The notes beneath the pieces were generated by a model that ran no database searches, was not told the DNA's origin, and saw only the letters and a program-made list of their open reading frames with translations. Positions 38,685-51,079 of a DNA stretch of 64,000 bases are shown here, one piece after another. Source of the stretch: Syngnathus acus (Eukaryota; Chordata; Actinopteri; Syngnathiformes; Syngnathidae); assembly GCF_901709675.1 (NCBI RefSeq), contig NC_051087.1, forward strand, positions 8,396,884-8,460,883, written 5' to 3'. Both the position numbers and the translations under genes were made by a program. Position 1 is the stretch's first letter. Each line of letters starts with the position of its first letter.

Positions 38685-40740
38685 GCGCTATAGATGCGTC
38701 AAATATTCCATGTTCACCTGGTCGTGAATTTATCCGAATTATGATTATTGTTATTATTATCATGATTGTCAAACATAAACTTACCGTCATACTACATCCC
38801 AATAGTGGTCTAATTTGGAGTTGAATGGTTAATTTTTAGCCTCACAATTGGGACTTTCTGGTTTGAAATCTTGGCTCAGGGTGGGTTTGTGTGCTTGTGC
38901 GACCACTCTAAATTGGAGCTTCACATAATATTAATGCTTATTATTTCATGAACAATCTGAGAATTCTTACACTATGATTAATTTGTGGGTGATACACAAA
39001 ATGTACACTTAAATTACATTCAAGCCTTAAAGCTGGGACGGTTACCAAAAATACATGACAGAGCACAGATTTTCCTACAATATTATCCAAGTCCTGTTTG
39101 TTGTTATTGTTTATTCAAGTTAAAACTTGAACTTTAAAATGAGATGCCTGGCAGATGATCACAGGCACACACAAACCTCTAAAGCTAAGTTTAGAGTGTT
39201 TCACTAAAAGACATATTTGGCCACAGCATAAACATGAAATTCTGATCAGGCAGATACATTTAATTGAGGTAAAGTTTAAATAGATAAAGTTCAAACAAGC
39301 TTTGAAGCAGATGCAGATGAGGTTTTAATTGGACCCTTTGGACATTTTAAGTGTGTCATTGCACTGAACCTGGTTTGATGTTCTTTTTACCAAACATTGT
39401 CTTTGATTACTAACTAGATACCACCAGCACGCGCTTCAATGTGGAGCATTTGGCAGCATTTATACTAGAATGAGGAGGGAAACGCAGCTGCTATCTAGTC
39501 AGGGTCAGGAACAAATAGCTTGCTTGCTGAAATTAAAATGAAATATTTATTGCTATTTGAAGGATCTGGAGAAATGGGCAGCTGATGTCATTTACAACAA
39601 ATGTTAATTATGAATGATGTAAACATGATTCAGTGACATTTGCGGCCTTGTGTGTCCACTTGTCTCCATTTTATTTTGATTAGCGTTTGATTAAGAGTTT
39701 TTGTTAGCTAGTTCACATTTAGTGTGGATGGTGGTATGTGAAATAAATATGCCTTGAAATTAAAGGGAGCACTGTGTCGTTACTTGGTCGGATTCGGAAG
39801 TAATAATGCACTGCATGCCAAATGGTACTGAGAAATAGTGACATCATGGGCATTATTCATAAACCATCTAACTTCAAATAAACCTACAAACTGTGCTTGG
39901 GAATGGAATTCGATGCTGTTTGCTCTAAGAATTTGATCTATGAAAAAATATAATGACAATAACACAAATGAAAAAATACAACTTACATATTTGGTGGGCT
40001 GAAATAGTCATTTAAGTTAGAATAAATTTAAAATATAAATTATTGATATATATATATATATATATATTTATTTATCAAAGTAAGGAAGTTGCTTGCTCCA
40101 AAAGTGAGTTGGTTTTATTTATAGCTTTAAGTTGGCATACAATACAAGAGACCATTACATCTATAAACCCTTATTTCTTTTTTGAAAATATGGGGATGCC
40201 AATTTTTACATTAGCAAAACATTTGCTGAATTGCCTTGAAAGCTTGAATTCACTCCACTTTTGACAACGTGATGATAAATTACAAATAATTATTTAAGAT
40301 TAAAAAAAATTGCAGCACGTTCCCGTAAGGGTGAGCATGTCTGCCTCACATTTCAGAGTTGCAGGGTTCGATTCCGGCTCTGGCATTCCTGTGTGGAGTT
40401 TGCATGTTCTCCCCCATGCCTGCTCGGCGGTACTCCAGTTTCCTCCAGTTGATATTATCTCATGCAACAACAATATTGACATTTTATATCATTACTGTTG
40501 TTACTGAGATTCTTATTTGTATAAAAAAGAAAAAAAACCATGACCTGGAAGCTGAAGTAGCCAAATAGAAACTCCCCATTACTGGCTTTATTTGTCTGCT
40601 CAAAAAGGGCCCGAAAGCAAACATTTTACATAACAGTTAAGTTACCTTTGGGTTTGATGTTACTTTTAGCCCATCCACCCCCCTGTAAAGTATTTAAGAA
40701 AGGAAATAAAACATTGCTGATGTGAACAAGATATTTAGGT
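38685..40740. other. intergenic between tmod1 and cplx1 (convergent genes)
   Basis: No gene is supported. AT-rich DNA with an (AT)n run at 40047-40067 and a SINE-like fragment at 40313-40445. The two flanking genes converge on this interval. Confidence 0.6.
40313..40445 (+). repeat. fish SINE-like repeat, 5' part
   Basis: GTGAGCATGTCTGCCTCACA, then GGTTCGATTCCGGCTC (B-box-like), GTGGAGTTTGCATGTTCTCC and a truncated end. Same family as the copy at 36715-37028. Confidence 0.75.
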
Positions 40741-40741
40741 T

Positions 40742-41900
40742 TTTATTAATTCTGAGGCAGAAACATACATAATAATCCTTTATTGCTCATGACAGTCTAT
40801 GGCGCCTCGGCAGCTCGCTTTCGTATACCACAACAAATGAAACATCATTTAAACACTTCTATTACCATGTGGTCACTTCAGTGACAGTAAGTGTATGGAT
40901 GTTATGTTTATCCACAAATTAAGACGGGAAACAAAACATTGTTGTACGCGTCCAATACTGATGTCATACGTCATTCACAACTCTCGCTGTTATATAACAG
41001 TACTTAATGCACTACAATTGGCGGTTTTATGGCTGAAAGCTTGACTGTTGTCAGAACCACCATAGAGTCGCATTTTCTACTGACAAAAGAAAGCCCTCCA
41101 AACCTGTCAATTAAATGGCCTAAATGCTTTATTTCCTATTACTATTATTCATTGTTACATTGACATAAAGGAAAAACACAAACTCAGGAGTTATTGCCTT
41201 AATATTTTTTGCATAACAAAGAAGAGGATAAAAAGGGAGTGGCTTGTACATAGTCACATACTCGTCAAGACAAATGGCATGCGAGACACACGGAACATTT
41301 CCTACATTACACAAAGGTGAGCACACTTTGACGTCCAACAGAGACAACACTTTTCACGGAGGATGTGTAACACTGTACAAAACGGCTTGACATAAACTCG
41401 ACACAAACACAAACGGCAGCTTTAAGAGCTTGCACAAATTTTGTTTTAAATATCCTTTTTTTTTTTTTTTTTTTAAATATGGCTTATCATGTCATCACAT
41501 TTTCTAGTTTAGAGACAGACAGTATAATAAATGGATATCTTTGATTGTTTGGCCTTGCTTGAGGCTTGTTATATAGATTGCTTATGTACAATTAAAGTGA
41601 ACAGCGAGGTGAAGGAGAACACCGTGTTGATGCTTCAAGCTCTTCAATGGAAGTAGTCAGAGAAAAAGGAAAGACTGTTTCGAATTGTGTCAATGGCCCC
41701 TTTGCGAGACACACACATGCACCCAATGGCGCAGTCTACATCCGCATGACAGTGGCAATTCACTTTTCAAAAATTTTAATAGTCACCTTTGAATAAACCA
41801 AATTTGAATCATTTACATTGCTAATCTGAGCGTGAGTTTTGGGATTGAAGCCAACCTGGTAACGACTTCAGCGAGCACTATCACTGGCTGGCAATTCGTC
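40742..41900 (-). other. probable cplx1 3' UTR
   Basis: Between the cplx1 stop codon and minus-strand AATAAA hexamers at 40742-40747 and 40779-40784 there is no other gene signal. Long 3' UTRs are usual for neuronal genes. The extent is inferred from the hexamers. Confidence 0.5.
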
Positions 41901-44900
41901 TTACTTCTTCAACATATCCTGCAGTGGACCTGGCAGGTATTTCATCACTGTGTCCATGATGCTCTCCTCCTCCTCTTCATCCCCGCAGCCGGTGGGCACT
42001 GCCTTCTTCGGTCGTGTCAAACTGCCCGCCGCAGGCTCCTCGGCTGCAGCCGCTGCTTCAGCCTCAGCCTCCTCACGCTTTTTCAAGCCGTACTGGTGTA
42101 TCAAAGCATGGAGATCCGAGAATTGATAAGAGATCAGATAATGATCATGCACCGTTTATTTCTAGGGAAACCTTCCAGACCCATATTAATAGACAATATC
42201 ATACGTGTACAGACATGACAGAAACGGCACCGAAGCTGCGATTGGCTGCTGATTTCTTGCTCTCCAATCGTTTTGCTTTGTTTTTAGGGTTTGAAGTGGG
42301 CCTAAATAGAGATGCGGGAGGGGTGGCCATAATCCTAATTAAAAGTAGGCATTTGTCATGGTTATTTCATTATTCCTTCAAGATTAATTTATAAAACAGA
42401 AAATGAAAACTGATGTCATTTTCCTGATCAAAAATATAAACTGAGCTTTTTAGTGAAAAATGGACTATCAGGGCTGGATTTTCTCTTTAATATTCTATTA
42501 ATTTACTGAAAAAAGTATAAAAGGTCAAATGAAAAATGGCCCCAGAAGTTTTATTATAATTTGATGATTGTGAAATATTTTACCTAGAAAACTGGAGTGT
42601 TATTTGACAAAGTAGTAAAGCGAATGGCAGCAAAAATAGCAGCGGAAAGCTGAATAAAATCTCTTACCATTAAGAATTATACAAACATACTCTTACTCTC
42701 AGAGCAGCACCTAAAAGAGAAAATAATCAAACATTCTGTATTCTCTATTCGCTGCACTCCACCTACTTTGTGAAATTAATGAAGATATTCCCACCATGCA
42801 CACAAAATTCCATTTGTTGTGCAATAATTGTATTATTTGCTTTGTTAATGACTACTTTTGCTTCTTTAATTCTCCTCAGCTATTTTCTGTTGCTCTCCTG
42901 CATTATTACACAGTGTCGGGAAGTTGGAGTTCACACCAAAGGAAACAAAGCAATTAAAAATAGCTCTTTAATTGTCTGCTTCCATGGCACAGTCTGCTGT
43001 AAAAATACCTTTATGAAAAAAAAAAAAAAAGCTGGCAGGTGACACAGAGCCTTTAGAAGTTTGTGCTAAAAATGAGGACATAATCCAAAATCATGAAACT
43101 GTTCAAATATGATGGACAGCATTTTATTGCTAAGAGTGACAAGAGCACTCTTACTTGTGCATTAATTCTCTTGTTCATTTCTGATTTTGCGCTGACTTAG
43201 TAGAACCTTGAATATGGAAATATTGCCGTGGTACCTTATCCCTGATGCCTTGTCTCATCTGCTCCCTCTCGGCTTCCATCTTGGCGTATTTAGCCTTCCT
43301 CTCCTCCTCCTGCTGTCTCAGCGCCTCCTGCCTTTCTTCCTCTTTCTTTGCTGCATCCGGGTCCTCTTCCTTCTCCTCACCACCCAGCATCTTGCCAACA
43401 TCAGGAGGACCACCTAGATGAGAGACATGCCTCAATTAAGCGCTATCAGGAGACACACGGTACTCTCTCACGTCAAAATGGAAGATTACAGTGTGCGGTT
43501 GGAAAGACTGATGTCAAAAAGCTTGAGTGTAAAGATTGCATGAAGAAAGGGCAATAGAATTTTTTGGTGTTCAAGTGCCACGGAATCTTATTACCTACTG
43601 GTTCTCAAATTTCCCCCACATTTCAGTTGTTTTAAATTGAACACTCTAAATATATATCATTTCATCATTTCTATCATCTCTTGTGTACTGAACATTGGCC
43701 TTCTCACCATTCGTGTGGAATTACACAACCAAGCCATTATTGAATTTTTTTTAATGTGAATATCATATTTTAAAAAAAAAAGCTAAGCTAGAATTTCATC
43801 ATGAATTGACTGAAACTCTGGTTTAAAATGTACACATCTAAATCTAGTGATGGACAAATAAAGCTTCATGAAGCACTTGTGATGCCTCTAAATGGTCTAA
43901 AAATGTATAGAAATTTAATACATTTTAATTGCATTAGTATTTATCTTTAAACCAAGAGCAACATCTAGAAAGGTAGTAAGACTGCAATGTGGCCGTGATG
44001 AAAACAAGTTTGACGCAGCGGGTTTAGGAGAAGACTGGAGTAGATAAAAAGGGAGGGAAAAGAAAAAGGAGGTCAATAATGATACTCTGTGTATATATAG
44101 TAGAAAAGGGAAATATAATGAGGAGGTGGGAATGTGTCAGAAACATTTTCCGAGCTGTTCCCGTTAGTGGGATTATCCAACAGGCTTCAGTTTCCCCATA
44201 AAAAAAAAAAAAAATCGAGAGCGTGACTAGAGGGAAGTGACAAATGAAAGACGATAGAGGATAAACTAAAGGAAATGAGGATGAAGAAAGAGGGCAACAG
44301 AGTGCAGGAAAGAGCAGAGTGGGCTGTCGGGGGCTTTGCGTCGGGAAGTCTTGGGGGGCTGGCCGACGGGGGGCATCTATGGAGAGTACGAAAGCAAGCA
44401 AGCGAGAAAGGAAATCCGTGAGACGAGTACCGCCGCTGGTATTGTTGGTATTTTCACTCATCAGCATAATGAAAAGGAAGTGCGGCACATTGCAGAGATA
44501 GAAGACAAAAGACAAGATGAGGTGGAAGGGACCAGAGAGACATGAGAATGAAATGGAAATGTGAGTGTTTTATTCGACAGATAAGAAAATATGATGTGCA
44601 GGGCTGGTTAACGGATGGGACATTTTTACATGCCTGCTGCCTTGGGGAGGATTAAGTCACATTATCAATATGCAGGCACATAGACAATATAGTGGAGCAT
44701 ATTCACGGTTTGGTATTAGCTAATTTCTTTTGTGATTGGACCTGATCATCGTTATTTGTGTTTCACTGCAAAGCAATTACAGTATTACTTTGGCAACACC
44801 TGATGGAATATCATTGTTATCGTTTTAAGGGAAGTCAACCTCCAATTTTTCTTGTAATATGTTCTGTGCAGCCCAACTAGTCAAAACACAATGTTCTGAT

Positions 44901-47019
44901 TAAGGTTTTATTTGTGGAATATGAATCAAACTGGCAAAAGCCACCTGTTTCTATTCATTTTAGGGGCGGAAATCTTTAACCTTGCTGTCGACTGAAAATG
45001 ACATCACAGTTGCTCAGTCACAACCAATCATGGCTCACCAGTTTTCTGAAGCTGAGCCGTGATTGGTTGTGACTTGAAACCTGACAACTATGATGTCATT
45101 TTCAGTCGACAGTAAGCAAAAAAATGGCCGCCCCCTGAGATGGATAAAAGGGGTTGAATTTTGCGTCTTAACTCATATTACACAAACACAATATTAATCA
45201 GAATGCCATGTTTAGACTAGAGGGGACAAAGACAACAAATTATTTTAAAGAAAATGTTTGGGTTGACTTCCGCTTTAAGATTTAATTTGTTGATCATTCA
45301 CTCACCAAGCGGCATCATGGCATAATTTTAGGAAGTCAGCATTCTGTAGGCATTGCAATGATTAACTAGCTGCCATTTTTAATATCTTTGGGCAAGCTAT
45401 AGTCACGAGAATCTCACATTCACGTTGGTAATTACTCTTGTAAGACAGTATATCAATTTAATTAAGGGATTGGAAGTGAGCTATAAAAAGAAACGACATA
45501 AATCAAGAGATCTAACTCGAGTCCGGTGTTACAGTCTTAGCAGCCCAGAAGTTGACATGGCAATATGCAGCCAACCATGACAAGGCCATGTGTTTAATAT
45601 GTGCATGGGGATGGTGTCAAAGAAAAGAAAAGCTGCAATACATTTCCAGTAAGAGCCACGATATGGATTATATAAATAATGACTTCACACCATTTTCGGC
45701 ATGCATTAATTAGCAATGCTCGGCTGAACAACTTCTTGTGTTTTAATGCATGTGCACATTACAGAATGTGTACGTCATTGTGCATGTATGGATGACCAAT
45801 CTGTTATGTGATTTGGATTCAAGGCAACACTTTCACGATGGAATAGTGGCTCATATTTCCTTCCCGATTGAATTACTATATGCACGTACATCTGTAATGA
45901 TGGTGTGTTGTGCAGCTATAATGGTGCATACATCATTTGTGCATACCAAATATTTATGATTAAAAACTACAATTTGACATTAGAATGAATAAAATCTTGA
46001 TGCACTTTCAGGATTGAACTAAATAAGCCTTGATATCAACACAGTGGTAAATGAAGCAGTGGCTCACAGTCATCTTAGCCTCATTGTCAAATGATTCTCT
46101 CACGATGACTTCCTCATTTGATCCTGAAAGCTTATTAGCACATTCAAATTGTCTCTGCTTGGCTGTAAAAGATAATACAAAAAAGGGAGGAGAAGAAGAA
46201 GCAGATCCTAGGAGACAAAAGCCTGAGTTATATTGAGCCGTGAGCTAAGCTCTTGTGTGCCATTTGCAAGCGATACAGCAACATCCTGTCAAAGCAGTTC
46301 TATTAAAGCGCTCATGCGTCACATGGGTCTTGCTTAGAGAATAATTTGATGGGAGCGCTTGCCCATTTATGAGCTGGCAATAATGTGCACCGTTGTTGTA
46401 AAGGTTTGTGCAACATTGATTCTACAAAAATTGTTAGGTTGGTCTTGAAGTCACAATCAATGAGTCAACAAACTATTAATATAAAGTCATACGGGCAGTG
46501 ACTCATTGACTCACAAGTAAAATCACCAGATTTGAAGTGGTCTCTGGGCTGGGTTTTTTAGTAGCAGATTTGTTTGAATTGATCTAATCCCTCTCCTCCA
46601 AAGGTATTTGTGAAATTCAATAAGACAGGAAAAAAGACTAACCTTTGGCTCTTCTGCCTGTGCATGCACTTTGAATGAACAGTGCCAGATTAAAGCAATT
46701 CATCCCCTCTCCTTTATACCACGAGGTTCTCGTGCAAATCTTTCTCTAAATCCTCTCCAAGAGTGGAGAGAAAGCCTGAAGAGAACATCAAGGTCTAGTT
46801 TTGGGTGAACTGAGCATAACTTCATTTATAACAAAATGTATCTTATTGGCTAATGGCTTGCATTGGTCCTTTAAATTTAATATCACTTAAGTGTTCCCAA
46901 AGTTGACAAAGATTAACAATAAAAACACATCACTATTAAGAGAAAGAAAAGATTACAGTGTAATGGGTCATAAAAGGTGAGATTGTTAAATTCAATAGGG
47001 AGACGTGTGTGGGGAGGTG

Positions 47020-47053
<34 letters not shown>

Positions 47054-49737
47054 TGTCTAAGGTCAATCAAGCAATGAAGACTTGATTTGCAATCAGTCTG
47101 AGTGTCTGCCGATGCATTCTGAGGTGAGAGAAAAACATCGGAAGGTGTGTTCTGTTCTCAACTGACCTCCAATGACACTGTTTTGTCTGACTTCAAATAC
47201 ACCGAACGTGTTATAAATATAAATACAGCTGTTTGATGAAGGGCAAGAGATCGTTATATTAATAGCAGTACGTTCTATTCAACCTAACTAGAAGTTGCTT
47301 TTAACACTCTTTTCATTGATGATATTATTCATAATTTTGTGTATATGGATATTTATCGGCAAAGCCATAAATACAGTTGAAAGAGCATATTGACAAAGGG
47401 AAGTAGCATTTTTGATTAAGTAAATCATTGTTTGATAATAATAATAATAATAATAATTTTAGCCTCTTGGCTAATTCTGATGGATCTACAAAAATGTTCA
47501 TTGATTACACTGTCCCTGTCAAATAAACAAATAAAACAAAAAAAAAAGAAAATAAATGAAAAAAAAATGAGATGCACAAATGCAGATAAATTGAGATCAT
47601 TCTTCTTTACACTCAACTTTTATGCGGATATACTACGTAGTTGAGCCTACTTTGTGGAGGAGACTCATTCCCTCAAACCAATGTCCGCCTCATTTAACAG
47701 CCCCTTAGTCTGTCACACTAACTCAAGATGAGCCGGGAAGGGCTGAGTCAGCAGTCAAGCACTCGGGAGTGGTGGAAATTCAAGCCTAAGGCAATGGCCT
47801 CACACTACAAGGTGAACCTAATTTGTATGAATGTCATTTTGATGTACAGTAATCCAGAAATTAACTCTGCATTCCTCGAGCACAATTTAGTTGTATGTGG
47901 AAATAACTGTGCAAACAAGCTTCTGTGGTGGTTCTCTGTAAATTGTGATAATTATTGACTATTCTTGTAGCTTCGTTATGATAGCTATAGGAAGGGTACA
48001 CAAAGCCTCAGATTATGAAAAATTAGAAGTTTTTCATCCATGATTGTAAAATGATAAAGATGTACATTTCAATGTAAATTTTCTATTGGATTGTGTTTGT
48101 CTTCATACTGGCCAATTTGTGCTTCACCAATTCATGTGAGGCTGCTTTGACCACGAGGCCATGCAGATGCCTAACCATTAAAAACAAAATTGAGTTAAGA
48201 ATATCTCACCAGCACTGATGTATTGATTGACAATTTTTGAGAGCCGGAATGAAGGCTTGGCTGATTGATTTTCTGGATAATTGTTTTGCTTCAATTTTCC
48301 GCTTCTCCCCCATGCAGCGACCTTTTGTGATCCAGCGGACAGTCAGCAATTTCACAGATGTTGTGTGCAAGGAGGTCACTGTGCTCTGCTGCAGAATCGA
48401 CTACAACCAAAAACTCCTGAAACTATTACTGAAATAATAATCAGCCTTACATGTGAATTACTATCATTTTTTTACAATCAACAGTCTGTATTGTAAAAGA
48501 TGTGGTCCCACTATGCAAACTCCTAAACAGGCTTGCAGGCAGACTGCAGCCCACTGCTGAGCAGCAGCCGATGCATTGCAGTTGATTTTGGGATTCATAA
48601 AGCGCAGCTGCTTTCTGAAATACAGCAGGATGAGGCAGCAACATCCTCCTCGGAATCCCAATGAGCAGTGGGAGCTCTTCCTTCTTATCTCCCCATCCTC
48701 ACTGTAACCCAAAGACACCCCTGTAACCTGCACAACAACAGCTCTGCATTGTTCACATCTCAGCGCTACGTGTGCTGCATCGGAATTATAACGGACGTTT
48801 TTGCTGCTCTCCTCGAAAAGCTGGAGTAAGGAGGATGAATTACATGACCGGATTGAGGATTAATTAGGGGGCAAATTATTATAATATTAAGAGAAGATAA
48901 TACACTGTACGGGGAAAAGTATATATACATACAATAGTGCATCCCAAAGGCGATTAATGGGGCTGAGTTCAGGCCTCCAAAGTTCTTCAACACCAACCCA
49001 TCCTACCTTGATTTTATGGCTTGTGTTTGGATTTGGGCCTGCCCGCTCACCACCACAGCTGCTTGACTAGTACTGATACAAAAGCTACACTTGCATTTAA
49101 CTCATTTTCGTCACCGTCCATGTCGGAGTTACAGTGAGGAAAAAAGAGGCAATGTCTCAAATGTTTTTAAAAGTAAAGCTATCTTGCGGTTTTTGGTATT
49201 TTAGCATGAAACGTGACATCATTGTGCAATATTTCTTTTGTGGGCTTCATAAGATAATATGGTGCGCAAGAGCTGGGCCCCGGGCCTTGAGTTTGACACC
49301 TGTGGTTTAATGGTAAAGAAAAAAAGATTCACTTTTTAACCACTTAGTTTGCTAATGCCTCAGGCTAACTGCCATTATGAATCTTGTTTTGTGTACTGCT
49401 CGAGAAGGGTCAAAAAGCCTCTTAAGGACGTGTGGAGTAAAACGTGGATGCATCACGACAAAATGATATTATGTGACTAAAAATACATATTTAAACTGTG
49501 CAACCGTTTTCTGTAATAATGTTAATGAGTAGTGATTGTTTGATTTCAACATTTGCTCAGGACTGAAGTTAGGTTAGATTAAAGCATCCACCATCCTATT
49601 GAATTGCAAGAGCTGGTCCTGTGCACCCGCTTGTGCTGAGCATCCCGTTCACATGGTCTACACTGCAGTGCTGTTAAATCAAGCCGTCGCCTGGCAGCCA
49701 ACTCACCTCCCATTGCAGCTTTCATTACAAAATTCAT
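41901..49737 (-). CDS. cplx1: complexin-1
   Basis: Small soluble presynaptic protein that binds the assembled SNARE complex and controls vesicle fusion. Coding exons on the minus strand: 49737-49707 ([10 protein letters not shown]), 43413-43235 and 42092-41901, with GT..AG junctions, giving 133 aa plus stop, the usual complexin-1/2 length. Exon 2 gives KMLGG and the highly charged accessory/central helix ([20 protein letters not shown], then RQGIRDK). Exon 3 begins YGLKKREE and ends in the amphipathic membrane-binding tail [23 protein letters not shown] and RQGIRDKYG are complexin-1-like (complexin-2 has AKHARMEAERE and RQQIRDK). No CAAX box, so not complexin-3/4. An alanine-rich stretch ([14 protein letters not shown]) replaces the usual residues just before SLTRPKKA. 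The 5' UTR joins the start exon at an acceptor at 49801-49802. Confidence 0.95.
42093..43234 (-). other. cplx1 intron between coding exons 2 and 3
   Basis: No further gene. AT-rich with a short poly-A run near 43018. Confidence 0.7.
44825..45278. mobile_element. palindromic MITE flanked by TTAA
   Basis: TTAA at both ends (44825-44828, 45275-45278) next to inverted GGGAAGTCAACC / GGTTGACTTCCGCT termini. A central near-perfect palindrome spans about 44984-45114, built from GCTGTCGACTGAAAATGACA and AGTCACAACCAATCATGGCT with their complements. TTAA duplication is the mark of piggyBac-type insertion; no protein is encoded. The minus-strand host gene is cplx1. Confidence 0.65.
47023..47052. repeat. 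(GT)n microsatellite
   Basis: About fifteen GT units in the large cplx1 intron. Confidence 0.9.
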
Positions 49738-49800
49738 GATGAAGCAGTTCTGTGTTCTCTTCCTTCAGCGGGTCACGTTATCGAGGACGGACGGACGGAC
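49707..49800 (-). other. cplx1 start exon with 5' UTR
   Basis: The minus-strand acceptor TGCCCCCGCTGCAG ends at plus 49801. The exon then carries about 63 nt of 5' UTR (with GTCC repeats) and 31 nt of coding sequence up to the GTGAGT donor at 49706. Confidence 0.6.
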
Positions 49801-50772
49801 CTGCAGCGGGGGCACAAAACACTTTTAGCTAAGCCTGTTAGGACATTTATTCCGCTGGGCGTCACACAAGAGAGTTTGATGGGACGAAGAGGAGGGGGGG
49901 GGGATGATCCACAAAAGAGAGCGAATGACCTCCAGTTAGGACGATGTGAAAATAAGCATCAATGCTCCTAGAAAAGTGTTGTTGTTTTTTTTATTACAGG
50001 AGTTTATTATTCACACTCATTGTGTTTTATGAATCACTTTAAAAGAGGCAAAAAAATGTTGCGAATGAAACTAGAGAAGTCTTTACCCTCCAATGTACCA
50101 TGATCTGACTTTTCTCTAGATGTACACGTCCTTGATTTAACTGCAATCCATCTTGTGGTTTATGCTGACAAAACTACCTGTGATGTATCATCATAGGGAA
50201 AAAGCACTGGTGGAGAAAGCGGTGGAGCTCGAAGAGGGTCAAGGCAGCAATAGAAGCCATGATGTGATAACGATAACCTCCATGAAGACATAATTGCTTT
50301 CTATATTTTAAAAGTGAATAGAGCATACTATAATCCGTCTTGCATGTGAATGGTTTAATCAGTTCTTTTGAAGTTCGGGTGACATTGTAACTCTAAAATG
50401 TGGTATAATATTGGACATTGCTAAACATTTCTCTCCACATAATACATCAAAAAGACACATTGGCTGCGTTTGCTTGTGCTCTGCTGCATTACAAAACTTG
50501 CGGCACTCATTAAGTGCGGTTGCCTTAATCTGCAGCAGCCTCTTCGAATCATTCCCCTCCTTTGCTTCCTCTTCAGCATCGTCTGCTGCATGCGGCGTCA
50601 ATTTCTCCTCACGTGAACCCTTATTAACTCAGCATTCAGATGAACGATACATTTCCCGTTTTGCAAGTAATTCAATATTTCGGCGAACGATCGGCGTATT
50701 TTGGTAGGAGCACAAAAAACGTCCCCATCCTGTCCCGCGCGGTGCACCAATAGTGGTTTCATCCTTTACCTT

Positions 50773-51045
50773 GATTTGGATCCTCGTCCTTCTTTCTCAG
50801 CCCAAATCAGGAAAAAAGGCGCTGCGGGTCTACAAATAGCCTGCTTCTTCTCGAGCGGTGTCGCGGAATATACAAGTTGTTGCGTCTAAAAAAGGATAAA
50901 TCGAGCCTCTTAGTTGGCAGACATGCCGGTTGTAGGCTGCAGCGGAGGAGGAGGGACGATGAGGAGGAGGAAGAAGCGAGTGGGTTTCTGCAGGACCAGA
51001 TGAGAACATGCAGAGGGCGAGGGAGGGGAGGGGAGGGGAACAGTG
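50773..51045 (-). promoter_or_regulatory. probable cplx1 non-coding exon 1 and promoter
   Basis: On the minus strand a TATA-like GGCTATTTAAACGG (plus 51063-51076) is followed by a pyrimidine- and GC-rich stretch and then a strong donor AAATCAAG|GTAAAG at plus 50773/50772. This fits a non-coding first exon spliced to the start exon at 49800. A GAGGGGAGGGGAGGGG run (about 51020-51040) sits near the start and could form a G-quadruplex. Promoter function is inferred. Confidence 0.5.
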
Positions 51046-51079
51046 CATGACCGTAAGTAGCTCCGTTTAAATAGCCGGG

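Larger units (their letters stand above)
43414..49706 (-). other. cplx1 large intron between coding exons 1 and 2
   Basis: 6.3 kb without a supported gene. It holds a poly-A tract near 44201, a purine-rich stretch (44230-44550), a palindromic TTAA-flanked MITE (44825-45278), a (GT)n run and a hAT-like end fragment near 49270 (GGGCCTTGAGTTTGACACC). Confidence 0.7.
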